Shown piece after piece: positions 13,301 to 22,097 of a DNA stretch of 64,000 nucleotides. The stretch covers positions 96,859-160,858 of the forward strand of contig NW_019775722.1 of the NCBI RefSeq assembly GCF_001039355.2. Reading direction: 5' to 3'. Below the pieces are notes generated by a model. The model saw nothing but the letters and a program-made list of their open reading frames with translations. It made no database searches and had not been told where the DNA came from. Every line of letters begins with the position of its first letter. Position 1 is the first letter of the stretch. The position numbers were made by a program, and so were the translations under genes. The DNA is from Lingula anatina (Eukaryota > Brachiopoda > Lingulata > Lingulida > Lingulidae).

Positions 13301-15088
13301 ATCGTAGCAAATGTTACAAACACACCAATCACAAACCCTGTAACAAACACGACAGACAGTACAACACAACTTATCGGAGCAAACGTGACAGAGCAATCCG
13401 GAAGTTCGACAGATGGCACGTATAACACAACGACAATTCCACCTGCAAGTACGCGCTTGCCTTATCACTGTTACGACTTACCTTATTTAAACAACATTAA
13501 AAGACCAAACACAACAGATGTATTTGAGATAGGAGCGGTTTTACATTTGGAATGTGAGAAAGGGCATAGGTTTCCAGATGGCGAGGAAATCGTCCCTATT
13601 GAGTGTTTGACAAATCTAACATGGAATATTACAAACAGGGTGAAATGTCAAGGTACGAATGCCCATAGCTGCATTATAATTATATTAGGCCTATCCGTCC
13701 ATCGATCTCTCTATCTCTGTCTGTCTGTCTGTCTGTGTATTGTAATATTGTGTCTACGTACACATTTTCAAGAACAGATACAATGATTTTACAATTCGTA
13801 CAAATTATTTGTTTAGTGTTTACGTTATATTTGTTTTCAAACTTATTTATTTATTTTTTACTTTTAATTTTCATGCAATGCTGTAGCTATTTTGTGGTGC
13901 ACTTCTGCAGAATACAAAATTGTCCTATATAATGTTAATCTGTATTAATGTTTTTTTTTTTGTTTGTTTGTTTTTTTTATGAACTGAACCTCTTTACAAC
14001 TTTTACAACTTTACAGCAATACACTGCGGCGTACCCGTGGCCCAGCCAGGAATCACTTTCAATATTACGTCAACCGTATTCAGGTCCCGGCTGTCGTACA
14101 CATGTGACAATGGTACGGTTTTTATAGATGGCAGCACCGTCCGTGGAGCTACGTGCCGCGCTGATGGCAAGTGGTACCCTACCTTTCGGGAATGCATGCG
14201 TAAGTTGAATTTTGTGTCTTTTCTTTTTTTTTAGAGTCGACGAAAAAGAATGAATATCTCACATTTCTTATACAGCATTTGGTTGACCTGCACATAATTC
14301 TTTTTTATCACAATCAGTATTGTTCCTCCATTGATTCATTCCTTTCTTTATTCTTATTCTACATTATTCAGTTTTTTATGTGTTTATATTTAAATTATCA
14401 AAATTACCATTTTTAAAAACTGTGATAAATAAAGGTTCTATGAACTCGTGCCATTTGTTCAATTGCGAGGACAATTCGCCATGTCCGAAATAGTAATTCA
14501 AAAATTATACATTATTAATGAGAAAAATGGGTTGATAAAGCGTAACTCTGTGAACGTTTTTACGTATTTTACTTTACATGGTGATAAAGGATCATGTGTT
14601 GAATCTCATGTCAAGAAAATTTCATATTTGTTATATAGGCCTAAAGGTCTTTTGCTTATTGTCGGCTTTAATTCAAGAAAAACCATTAAAAACAACAGCA
14701 ATAATAACAGCAGGTTTTTTTCCTAGAAATATCGCCAATTTTAGCTCATGATGTTTTTATTGATTTTTCTGTCTTGACTTTGAAAACGCGTACTGTGTGC
14801 ATTTACCTGTTTTAAAACAATACAAATTGCATTAATCATATTTATATTACAGAAGAAGAACTTCATATGCCGCAGTCCGCCCACCGGCGAGGAGAGCCAC
14901 CTCTAGAAGCTGCTGGGGCAGGACTCATTGGAACTTTTGCTCTCGGAGTTTGCGCAGCAATCGTTGGGACAGTGGTTTGTCTTGATCTTGCTACAATAAA
15001 GCGCCATCTATTGAGGTTGAAAAGAAATGTTGGTTGCAACGACCGTTCTAAAAAGACAAAAAAGCAGTCGAGGAAATATCGAGTATAA
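499..15088 (+). CDS. Multi-CUB, sushi-domain type I membrane protein (5' truncated, 22 exons)
   Basis: Exons: 499-522, 1053-1249, 1648-1792, 2089-2115, 2704-2891, 3305-3455, 3803-3826, 4473-4669, 4946-5090, 5598-5624, 6845-7035, 7389-7539, 8318-8526, 9082-9232, 9595-9621, 10473-10669, 10916-11066, 11565-11749, 12411-12558, 12744-13652, 14017-14199, 14853-15088. All have AG/GT borders and agreeing phases; joined they give at least 1286 residues to a TAA stop. Order: seven CUB domains, a Ser/Thr-rich stalk, two sushi (CCP) domains, one hydrophobic span and a basic tail of about 40 residues. CUB and CCP modules usually mediate extracellular protein binding (complement, developmental proteases, endocytic receptors), so a surface adhesion or recognition role is inferred. 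No protease or kinase domain is seen. The start and signal peptide lie outside the window. The two smallest exon sizes make automatic models likely to be wrong here. Confidence 0.85.
1053..1792 (+). CDS. CUB domain 1 (A type), two exons
   Basis: Exons 1053-1249 and 1648-1792 encode the two halves of a CUB domain. The first half shows TPNFP and NYDPSTDCYYTI, and ends DYVQ at a phase-0 donor. The second half starts IRSSNG and ends GLWIHFHADDS...GFMAIYCN in phase 1. The four-Cys pattern and the final GF-x-A-x-Y strand are typical of CUB. The split after DY(V/L)Q is repeated in every CUB of this gene. Confidence 0.85.
2089..2115 (+). CDS. Micro-exon linker 2 (27 nt, A-to-B type)
   Basis: TTGTTAG acceptor, 27 nt, GTAAAT donor, phase 1-1. 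With its neighbours it reads S-R-E-E-C-R-G-H-T-A and then NPCG. The EEC motif sits at the same place as in the 27-nt exons at 5598 and 9595, which is the main reason for the call. Confidence 0.8.
2704..3455 (+). CDS. CUB domain 2 (B type), two exons
   Basis: Exons 2704-2891 and 3305-3455. The first half begins NPCGNTSFIGGTGEIMSPFY and ends DDYVE at a phase-0 donor; the second begins VFNLITLETLVPRSCG and ends FHSDRRNKGKGFKALYNE in phase 1. It differs from the A type by NPCG at the start and by lacking the closing Cys of the A type. Confidence 0.85.
3803..3826 (+). CDS. Micro-exon linker 3 (24 nt, B-to-A type)
   Basis: TTGCAG acceptor, 24 nt, GTGAGT donor, phase 1-1. It reads S-S-E-N-C-T-V-R-G and leads into GVSSTC of CUB3. 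It has one Cys, at the same place as in the micro-exon at 499. Confidence 0.8.
4473..5090 (+). CDS. CUB domain 3 (A type), two exons
   Basis: Exons 4473-4669 (197 nt) and 4946-5090 (145 nt), the same sizes as CUB1. The first half carries GGVSSTCDGDF, SPNFPQGNYQDNADCHYVI and ends NNDFVR; the second starts IRSISGEYLSKSCGS and ends GLWVHFHSD...VGFLAIYCN. It is the closest relative of CUB1 in the gene, which fits cassette duplication. Confidence 0.85.
5285..5413. repeat. Trinucleotide microsatellites, (CTT)/(ATT) then (TAG)n
   Basis: An intronic stretch of CTT and ATT repeats is followed by a long TAG run with a few interruptions. It is simple-sequence DNA with no coding sense. Confidence 0.9.
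5598..5624 (+). CDS. Micro-exon linker 4 (27 nt, A-to-B type)
   Basis: TGCCAG acceptor, 27 nt, GTTAGT donor, phase 1-1. It reads S-I-E-E-C-R-K-R-I-E and then NPCG of CUB4, with the same EEC motif and length as the exons at 2089 and 9595. Confidence 0.8.
6845..7539 (+). CDS. CUB domain 4 (B type), two exons
   Basis: Exons 6845-7035 (191 nt) and 7389-7539 (151 nt). The first half starts NPCGNTNISAGYGEITSPYY and ends CNDYVE; the second runs from VFDLVSMEPLYPRFCGS to FHSDSDTRRVGFKAIYNV. A (CA)n microsatellite lies in the intron between the halves (7266-7304). Confidence 0.85.
7266..7304. repeat. (CA)n microsatellite
   Basis: A near-perfect CA dinucleotide run in the intron that splits CUB4. Confidence 0.95.
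7890..8129. mobile_element. MITE with CAGGGGCGGAT-type ends, in a CUB-gene intron
   Basis: The left end reads CAGGGGCGGATTTAGG and the right end CCTGGATGAGCCCCTG, an imperfect inverted repeat typical of short hAT-like elements. There is no transposase inside. The adjoining bases CACTG and CGCTG could be a decayed target duplication. A related-looking end occurs at 60343-60505. Confidence 0.6.
8318..9232 (+). CDS. CUB domain 5 (A type), two exons
   Basis: Exons 8318-8526 (209 nt, slightly longer than the other A-type first halves) and 9082-9232. The first half begins SYDPCGHVHFYNYTSG, carries TPNYPSNYNRSINC and ends SSDYLQ; the second starts IRNGSAMGNVLLKSCGS and ends GMWVHFHSDDS...IGFLAIYCG. 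No micro-exon was found between CUB4 and CUB5; direct joining keeps the frame. Confidence 0.85.
9595..9621 (+). CDS. Micro-exon linker 5 (27 nt, A-to-B type)
   Basis: AAAG acceptor, 27 nt, GTAAGT donor, phase 1-1. It reads S-Q-E-E-C-Q-Q-Q-L-E and then NPCG of CUB6. It is the third member of the EEC set. Confidence 0.8.
   Translation, partial: HKRSVSNS
10473..11066 (+). CDS. CUB domain 6 (B type), two exons
   Basis: Exons 10473-10669 and 10916-11066. The first half starts NPCGETNLASSFGQIRSPYY and ends SSDYIE; the second runs from IINPVTQETIVPPMCGT to RFHSNGNVGGKGFVAWFYI. It shares the NPCG start and exon sizes with CUB2 and CUB4. Confidence 0.85.
11565..12558 (+). CDS. CUB domain 7 (divergent), two exons
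   Basis: Exons 11565-11749 (185 nt) and 12411-12558 (148 nt). The first half has QCYQNIIASEGQITSPNYP, then HCYYIF and TGDNIQ; the second starts IYGYQREWFGPFCGS and ends HTHRGFSVNFST. The split position and phases match the other CUBs, but the sequence fits neither the A nor the B type. The last CUB before the stalk is often the most diverged. Confidence 0.8.
12744..13652 (+). CDS. Ser/Thr-rich stalk and first sushi domain (single 909-nt exon)
   Basis: The acceptor TTGGCAG and the phase fit CUB7. About 230 residues are rich in Ser, Thr and Pro with many N-glycosylation sequons (NVT, NTT, NVTN), as in mucin-like stalks. A 72-bp (24-residue) unit, TNTPITNPVTNTTDSTTQ plus six residues, is present twice at 13244-13387. 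The last 65 residues, from YHCYDLPYL to VKCQG with four cysteines, look like a sushi (CCP) domain. The exon ends in phase 1. Confidence 0.8.
14017..14199 (+). CDS. Second sushi (CCP) domain exon
   Basis: A 183-nt phase 1-1 exon, the classic gene structure for a CCP module. It starts IHCGVPVAQPGITFN, has LSYTCDNGTVFIDGS and ends TCRADGKWYPTFRECM. The four cysteines and the closing W fit the family. Confidence 0.85.
14853..15088 (+). CDS. Transmembrane segment and cytoplasmic tail exon
   Basis: The final coding exon. After about 20 polar residues comes a hydrophobic stretch, AGLIGTFALGVCAAIVGTVV, followed by a Lys/Arg-rich tail ending in TAA. This gives type I topology. No ITAM, NPxY or other signalling motif is visible in the tail. 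Confidence 0.8.
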
Positions 15089-15709
15089 CTTTTATACATC
15101 CTGATAGGTTTGCTTTGATCAAAAGGCCTATCATAAGGTATATAAACTTCTGTGCACTTGGGAACTCTTTTTCTGAGAACTTTCAACTTTCCACATAGGC
15201 CCTATGCATGTGTAGGGTGTCATATGACCTACACACGTAGGCCTTCATGTACATGTAAATAATTAACGCATTTCAACTGCCCCATATATATTGCATAGAG
15301 CGTGGTTTCTTACAATCAGAACAAGTAATTTCTAGAAAAATATGTGCAAGTATTGTGAGTTACAGATCAGAAAAAGGTATATAAAAGGTATATTGAGATT
15401 AACCTTAAAGATACCATAAAGTTTTAAAACAATTTGTGGAGATTGAATAGCTTGAAAGCTCCTTTTTTGTCCTGAAATCAAATAGTGTTTATTCTAATGT
15501 ACAGGTTTATTTTAAAAATGTATGTAAAACCTTCACCTTGCGTTATGGTCCAAATCTGTTACGGTTTTTGTTCTGGATATAAACAAAAGATGAACAGCCT
15601 TAGTTTAGGATCGATTTGTCTTGCTTATTTATTTATATATTTATTTATGGGAGAAAACAAATTCAAAGAGTGGACGATTTTTGAGCATAAAAACATCAAC
15701 ATTAAAGTA
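15089..15709. other. 3' flank of the CUB gene, no gene seen
   Basis: AT-rich sequence, presumably the 3' UTR followed by intergenic DNA. No exon, RNA gene or clear repeat was recognised. Confidence 0.5.
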
Positions 15710-16023
15710 CGTGTTATGGTATTGTAACAACAATTTATATAAAAGATTAAAATATTTATTACAGAATTAAAAGTCCATGTCTCACATGCCACGTCGCATC
15801 CCCACTTCCCGCTTCACACTCATGACCTCTGACCTACATCACGTGGCTTATTACATCATTACATCACATTACTTCTTTTCTTTCTTTTTTTTTTTTAAAT
15901 TTGAATATTATGACAGAACAACACATAACATATATACAATAAATGTAATAAACAATAACACAAAATGCATATAATACTAAATGTCAATTGGATTCATAAA
16001 ATTGTCAACTTTAACTTTAATTC

Positions 16024-16248
16024 TTAATGAAAACGTTTGAAAAAACTACAGTTTCTCGTTATTTCTCTCCTCGTGGAATCATCTCTCGCAGTAATCATTG
16101 TTCCCTTTTTACGACATATTGTAAGTGGTGTGGATTCATATGGTGTTTGGGATTTATTGCATTTGGTGTTCTTCAAGAGAACTGTATCACCCACTGTTAA
16201 CGTAGATTTCTTAACATTTGTTTTACGATCGGCATAGTATTTCATCAC
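16024..16248 (-). pseudogene. Integrase C-terminal fragment of a Ty3/gypsy-type element
   Basis: A 74-codon minus-strand frame contains MKYYADRKTNVKKS, then GDTVLLKN and FEST-like residues ending in a Ser/Arg-rich tail. VGDxVLL after an R-K-rich stretch is typical of the region after the integrase core in Ty3/gypsy elements. It is a fragment only and lies between the two 154-bp direct repeats, opposite in strand to the gag scrap. Confidence 0.5.
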
Positions 16249-16268
16249 TTTCTTGCTGTTTTGGTCAT

Positions 16269-16373
16269 TACGCCATCAATGTTGAATTGAATAAATTTTC
16301 ATTTCGACACGCTACGCAGAAAGGAGAGGACATTGACGAATTTTATAGAGAGCTTCAAGATATGGTATTGTAA
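16269..16373 (+). pseudogene. Gag-like fragment
   Basis: The plus strand reads NKFSFRHATQKGEDIDEFYR followed by ELQDM before running into the second direct repeat and a stop. F-x-x-R-x-Q-x-x-GE-x-I-D-E-F is a common pattern in gag of Ty3/gypsy elements. It is only about 35 residues, so the call rests on this motif. Confidence 0.5.
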
Positions 16374-16519
16374 CAACAATTTATATAAAAGATTAAAATA
16401 TTTATTACAGAATTAAAAGTCCATGTCTCACATGCCACGTCGCATCCCCACTTCCCGCTTCACACTCATGACCTCTGACCTACATCACGTGGCTTATTAC
16501 ATCATTACATCACACGTGT

Positions 16520-17257
16520 TTCATAGGGTCAATTGTAAAAATTCCCCTCTTACAGAAGCAATGACTAATGCATTTTTCCATATTTGAAAAAGAAAATAGG
16601 TGCCAGAAGAAAACAGATTTTATTTTCTAAAAATTATGGTCGCTTGCTCTCGTTTTAACATTAAAATCAACACATCAATTTTGCCTGGCCTCATACCTGT
16701 GGGTCTGTATCCATGCAGTTTATGTTAAACATACTTATGACTTTTCTAATCAAGAACTATAAGAAATAATAAGGTTTAACCTTTATTTTTTGACATTTTG
16801 ATAAAAGTAATGTTATATACGTGTCACATAATCCTAAACTAATATCTGAGAGATGAAGTAAAATCAAAATAAAACATCATGGGCCTCCTAATCACATATA
16901 CCAAAAACGTACAGCAAGTACAGAAATATATTAAGAAAAACTCTGATACAATATATTTTTAAAAAATTATCCCACACTGTTAAATGCAGGTAAACAGATT
17001 TCTTCAGAATTATAATAGTAATTTTTCCCCGAGATCTCTTTGCTATAATGCAAGTATGATACACTTGAGATATACAGTTTTACTGCATTAAGCTACTTTA
17101 ATTCCTTTTAGTCAGACAATAAAACTCTTTTTGACAAGTCATTCCGTGACTTTTTTCCAATAAATATGCACAGCTATTGAAGTAAAGTGCGGGGAAATGA
17201 AACATAAAAATTTTTTTTCACCCATCGCAGTCTTTTAGCAAGGTTTTATTAAGACCT
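16520..17257. other. Intergenic, nothing recognised
   Basis: AT-rich sequence without a convincing frame or repeat. It ends at the broken receptor copy. Confidence 0.5.
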
Positions 17258-17530
17258 TTAGACCACTGACCTCATTTGTAGCGTATCTTCATCGATGGAC
17301 GTCTCGCTGTTAAGTTTTTGGGGATTATTAAAGCACATCATGAGCATATATGCTTGTTTGACTCCCGGAATACGCAGGCCATATATGATAGGGTCCACAA
17401 GCGGATTAAGCATATACAAGTTAATGGCAACAACATTAACAATACTGAAATTCTCAGGGATGGGCGAAGGGATCAAATCAAACAAAATAAATCATAAAAG
17501 CCAAGACGTCGGTGCTCCACACGCGGTCGC
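17258..17530 (-). pseudogene. Truncated duplicate of the receptor 3' end
   Basis: The minus strand encodes a copy of the last part of the receptor at 18469-19755: FDLIPSPIPENF, then the TM7 motif NPLVDPIIYGLR and the start of the cytoplasmic tail up to DTLQMRSV. Similarity stops within TM6 at about 17515-17530, and a small deletion before FDLIPS breaks the frame relative to the intact gene. No start or TM1-TM5 is present, so it is a partial duplication. Confidence 0.75.
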
Positions 17531-17676
17531 TATTGTTTACTCAGTTGTCCCTCACACACTTAAAATCTGTCCCTATAGCGCCTAAATAAAGGCATACTTA
17601 ATAAAACAGTAAATGTACTGCAAGAGGCATTTTTGAACTACTACAGCTGCCTTACATCAAGGCGAGTGAATGCCTT

Positions 17677-17918
17677 AAGCCTAGGTCCCTACCGAATATA
17701 CGGGCTGCTACGTGTGGTCTACGGCCAAAAAAAATTAGGGAAAACGTGGGAGTTCGTGCGTGAAGAGCACGTCCATCGTGCGACTTTTGGAGGACGCAAA
17801 CAGAACGTAGAAACTTTTCCCTAATTACTTGATTCTTTCCCTGCGAACTAGCTACGCCCTAGCTGGACGCAAGGAACCTAAAAACCGTGCGCCCAAAACG
17901 TAGATGGGACCTAGGCTT
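17677..17918. mobile_element. MITE with AAGCCTAGGTCCC inverted ends
   Basis: The left end AAGCCTAGGTCCC is matched by GGGACCTAGGCTT at the right end, 242 bp apart. The interior has no coding capacity. It sits between the receptor and its truncated copy. Confidence 0.6.
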
Positions 17919-18468
17919 TACCAATTCAGACGGACTGCTACCTGCGTTCATTCGTTTATTTATTTTTTTTTGTCGGAAATCTCGTCAAGACAATTGCTTA
18001 AAACAAAACTGCAATGTCCTCTCTGTTGTTAATGACTCACACAACGCCGTGACATATTCAAGAAAGCAGAACCACAATCCCCTGGGGCCATAAATTATGG
18101 CCATGCTACGGTATTTCTTTTAATCTTAAAAGCAATGAATATAAACAAAAATAAAATGTGCAATATCTATTTGTGTTCACGAGTATTTGTAAAATATCAA
18201 ACTAACATTACGCAATGATAAATACAACAAACAGAATTAGTGATGCATAACTTCTGAATCATGATCAACGGCATTTAAGCAAAATGTCATACCAAACTAC
18301 TATATAACTACATACACCACCGCCAACATTACAATCAATTGAATATAAAAAGTTCGTCAACCATACCCAAAAGCGTGGACATGGACAGAGAATTTGCCGC
18401 GCACCAAACTGACCTTGCTTTTTGTTCTACACAAGGAAAATGGGCTCTTCCACAAGAAAGAGAAAGCA
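17919..18468. other. 3' flank of the receptor gene
   Basis: Downstream (minus strand) of the receptor stop. No gene or repeat was recognised. Confidence 0.4.
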
Positions 18469-19755
18469 TTAAACATTCTCCACTACAAACGAGACATCCG
18501 ATTTTCGAGTACTTTGAGATTCCACTGACCTCATTTGTAGCGTGTCTAAATCGATGGACGTCTCGCTGTTAAGTTTTTTGGTATTATTAAAGCACAACAT
18601 GAGCATATATGCTTGTTTGACTTCCGGAATACGCAGGCCATATATGATAGGGTCCACAAGCGGATTCAGCATATACAAGTTAATGGCAACGACATTAACA
18701 ACACTGAAATTCTCAGGGATGGGCGAAGGGATCAAATCAAACAAGAAATAAATCATAAAAGCCACGACGCCGGTGCTCCAGAGGGCAAAGACGGTAGCCC
18801 ACAACATCGCTATAGTTAGGCTAAGTTTGAACGCTGCTTTCGCCATATCCTTCGATGATGGGGCCTGTGACATGTGTTTCCGAGCTTTGCAGAGAAGTAA
18901 GGCTAACATGACCGTGTTGCCAACGAATGCTATGGCTGTTGTTATACTGACAGTTCCACTGACGGCTAAATACACTGGCTGAGACATCAGAGTAGCTAAG
19001 CAGCCATCTTGGGGTTCCTTTATATACTTGAAGGTGATTCCCACGGAGAAGGAGACCGCAGGGATGAGATAGGACAAGATCACGAAAAACGCCAATGGCT
19101 TCTTGTTGAACTTCTTGGTAAAATCCAAGGGATACCATACGGTGGTGAGTTGGTGGTAGACGAGCGAGGTAGTGGCCATCAGAGGCAATAGAGTGAAATA
19201 ACTCATCAGACAAACGGTAAACCTCTCAAAGCAAGCTAAGTTTATTAAACCAACTGGGATGTTTTCGCCATGGGCGGGCGTGTCTTCACCAAATGTCGTA
19301 CTTGTAGCGTTCTCGGTTAGGTTGGTCGTCTCATCAGTGGTAGACGCACCATCGACTGACTCACTAGCTTTCTGGGAAGGTGGAATTTTCGCCTGAATGT
19401 AGATATTGACGCATATTGCTACTGCCATGGTCACGGCGAGCATTAGGTCCGACACTGCCAAATTCACCAAATTCACTTGAAATGTGGTAAGTGGCCTTCG
19501 TAATCGCCCCAAGGTTGTCAAGGAAACAATGTTCATCAGTACGGCGATTAATGATAACGTAAGAAGGATCTCCCGAGACGGCGGTAAAAGCGCTTGTTCC
19601 AACTGAGAGATGTAGATCTCAAAATCAGACGCATTCAACATCATGAGTTTGGCCAGTGTCAGCCACGGAGGTATATCGCACCAAACACGCACGTTGTAAT
19701 ATTCAGCTAATATCCAAAATTTGACCAATACAGAATTTGGATAGCAGCAGCTCAA
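18469..19755 (-). CDS. Rhodopsin-family (class A-like) GPCR, intronless
   Basis: 428 residues from the longest start; Met38 or Met39, just before NASDFEIYI, is an equally good start. Seven hydrophobic segments: TM1 about 62-84, TM2 93-120 with NLAVSD, TM3 169-200, TM4 219-242, TM5 261-288, TM6 308-338, TM7 351-375 with NPLVDPIIY. Cys175 at the top of TM3 and Cys252 in the second extracellular loop can form the usual disulfide. Odd points: the DRY position at the end of TM3 reads Y-H-Q, the CWxP motif of TM6 reads LWST, and about 45 residues rich in Ser/Thr/Glu, with sequons NLT and NAT, are inserted between TM2 and TM3. The ligand is unknown. A partial copy lies downstream. Confidence 0.8.
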   Translation of the reverse strand: MSCCYPNSVLVKFWILAEYYNVRVWCDIPPWLTLAKLMMLNASDFEIYISQLEQALLPPSREILLTLSLIAVLMNIVSLTTLGRLRRPLTTFQVNLVNLAVSDLMLAVTMAVAICVNIYIQAKIPPSQKASESVDGASTTDETTNLTENATSTTFGEDTPAHGENIPVGLINLACFERFTVCLMSYFTLLPLMATTSLVYHQLTTVWYPLDFTKKFNKKPLAFFVILSYLIPAVSFSVGITFKYIKEPQDGCLATLMSQPVYLAVSGTVSITTAIAFVGNTVMLALLLCKARKHMSQAPSSKDMAKAAFKLSLTIAMLWATVFALWSTGVVAFMIYFLFDLIPSPIPENFSVVNVVAINLYMLNPLVDPIIYGLRIPEVKQAYMLMLCFNNTKKLNSETSIDLDTLQMRSVESQSTRKSDVSFVVENV

Positions 19756-21849
19756 GTGGTCCTATGTTATTAAGAATAAAAAGTAAAGCATCCTTATGCC
19801 GAAGGCTGTCAATTCCTTCGTCACCGACAACAAAGTCATATCAAGACTGAAGATAATAACCAATAAGCCTCGTGTCCATTCGGGTTGCGTACCCTTTCCT
19901 CCCGTCAGATTGAAATAACCTTCGTTTATCCTTCATTAGGAGCATTTTGTGCTAGATGTAGAAAAACCTACGTCATTAAAAGATTGTTTTGAATCTTTCC
20001 CTTTGTTATTCCAGTAATAGTTGCAAACATTTTTTTCTCTCATCACCAATCTCACCAATGACGGCAAAGCCTTGTGCATTTTTGTCACAATCGCCTGTTT
20101 TGATGCCTCAAAACGTGCACTGATTTTTTTCTCTTACTTTCATATGCCATACTTTCTCATAAGCAAAATTGTATTCCTTCTATTGAAAGGAATACTTACC
20201 GACTATATGCAAGAGAAGGCTTCAAAACTTAGGCACGTAGCGTTTGGGGTTTCATGATCAAAGATAACAGGTTATGACGGGAAATTTGTCGGAGTTCTCC
20301 TGAAGAATTAATCAATCAGTCTGTTGTGATGGGTTGACTAGGGGTGATGCGACAACAGACTTCAATTGGCTTCGTTGTTGAAAGGAAGGTGCCTTTTCCG
20401 GACATATAACCTCATTTAAAATATTGTTATTCACTGGCTTAAGTGTAGTAAGAACTTCAACAGATAGGTTAAATGGTGGCATTTTAATAGAACACAGGGC
20501 TGACTTTGATATCGATTCCTTACCAAAGACAACGTAATTCACTTGTTTTGATATTTTCATTCACATATGGATTCCTTTCTCCTCTGACGACCTTCTTAAG
20601 ACGGTGTCTAGAAATGTCAATAAACGAGCGTATTTCATTAGTCGCTGTAACAGGTACACATCTAGATAAACAGCAATATCATTAGGAAAAGTCATGTGTG
20701 ACTTAAATGTTAAAACCCACGTGCAATCATGTTTTAGTTCCAGATATTGCACATTATAGGTTGACATTTATATTACAGTGTTATTATGGAGGGGGCGGAC
20801 TTTATTGTGGGATAAGTGACTAAGAGCAATGCACGACGATTATCAGGGACAGCATCTTATTAAATTTATGGTACACAAAAAATACCATTAGTCTGACAAA
20901 AAAGAAAAAAAAAACAAATAGCTGCAAATGGCCACAGCAATGGACGATTAGGACAATACACCCCCCCCCCCCCCACACACACACACACACACAACATGGG
21001 GGCAGACAGAGGTAATCACAATATAAACCTTTATCATCTTTTGCGGAAATACGACGTGCGCATCAACAACAGGAAAGAAACCAGACTTAGTTGAACGGTG
21101 AGTCAAGCAATGTAATTGTTTTATTTCTCAGTTTAAACATGGTGCGCTGTTAGTCCACCTCTTCTAGTAAGCCTCCGAGCCTTGACCGTACTTCTTTCAC
21201 AGTTTTTAAAAATACTTTTCGTAATGAAAATATGTGAGAGAGGCACATTATATTTGTTATAAGATCATAATAATGAGCTAACACCACAGCTTTATCTGCC
21301 ATAGATCGCTATTTTATGTCATTAGTGTGGACAGGTACATGACTTTATGTGTCACATAGGCCCTACTTTATGTATCATATCATGTTGCAATGCTCTATGT
21401 CTTCGTCTGTCTTGGCGAAGAATATCTTAATTTAGCAGTTTTTGAGAAAAAAATGCAATGCAAAGATTGCCTGTTGCTGACTATGCACACTGCTCTTTGG
21501 TCAACTGATTAAATCCCTGATAAGGCACCAGGTGTGATCTGTTCAGTTAAGATGCGCCACATCTATGGTCTTTCGACTGTAATTAACGCCTTCCAGTGGT
21601 CTGAGTTAAATGGGTGTGACCTGTAACATTGACTGCTTCTTAGATAATTATATTGTTTACCATATTTGAAATTGTTACACTAGTGAATGTGTATATCTAT
21701 TTCGTGAGTTTTTGGTTCAATTAGCAAACTGTTATCAAGTAAAATGGTTCTTAGTTGTTTAGAATGTGTTTGGTGCCTAAGACATTGTGTTTGAAGAAAA
21801 ATGATTTTTTTATTATTGTCATTGTCAACAAATTTTCTTTGTTTTTTTT

Positions 21850-21851
<2 letters not shown>
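19756..21851. other. Intergenic stretch, nothing firm
   Basis: Upstream of the receptor (minus strand). A minus-strand frame at 20312-20767 is open for about 150 codons except for one TGA, but has no recognisable domain. A C-run followed by (CA)n occupies 20961-20994. No other gene or element was recognised. Confidence 0.4.
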
Positions 21852-21885
<34 letters not shown>

Positions 21886-21886
21886 C
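21852..21886. repeat. (GT)n microsatellite
   Basis: A GT dinucleotide run immediately before the splice acceptor of the YqaJ-like exon. Confidence 0.95.
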
Positions 21887-21888
21887 AG

Positions 21889-22053
21889 GACTGATTGAAT
21901 TAAACAAAGTACGGAAGATTCTGCAGTATGATGCACCAGTGTCTTGTCCTGCCATGAGGCATGGAATTGAACATGAAGAAGTTGCCATTAATTGCTACAG
22001 GTACACACATATTTTGGAGAGATAATTTAGTCATTACAAGCACTGACTCGTGT

Positions 22054-22097
<44 letters not shown>

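Larger units (their letters stand above)
15710..16519. mobile_element. Short LTR-like element with 154-bp terminal direct repeats
   Basis: Two near-identical 154-bp direct repeats (15715-15868 and 16361-16514) begin TATGGTATTGTAACAAC and end ACATTACATCACA. The whole unit is flanked by the 5-bp repeat CGTGT (15710-15714 and 16515-16519), as expected for a target-site duplication. The 492-bp interior is too short for a full retrotransposon and holds only an integrase-like scrap on the minus strand and a gag-like scrap on the plus strand. It looks like a non-autonomous (TRIM-like) LTR element. No primer-binding site was recognised. Confidence 0.65.

Noticed and set aside
20312-20767. Minus-strand frame of about 150 codons with one TGA
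   Set aside because: No recognisable domain, no splice context and low-information composition; could be chance.
22052-22096. CRISPR-like or array features in trinucleotide runs
   Set aside because: Plain microsatellites in a eukaryotic genome.
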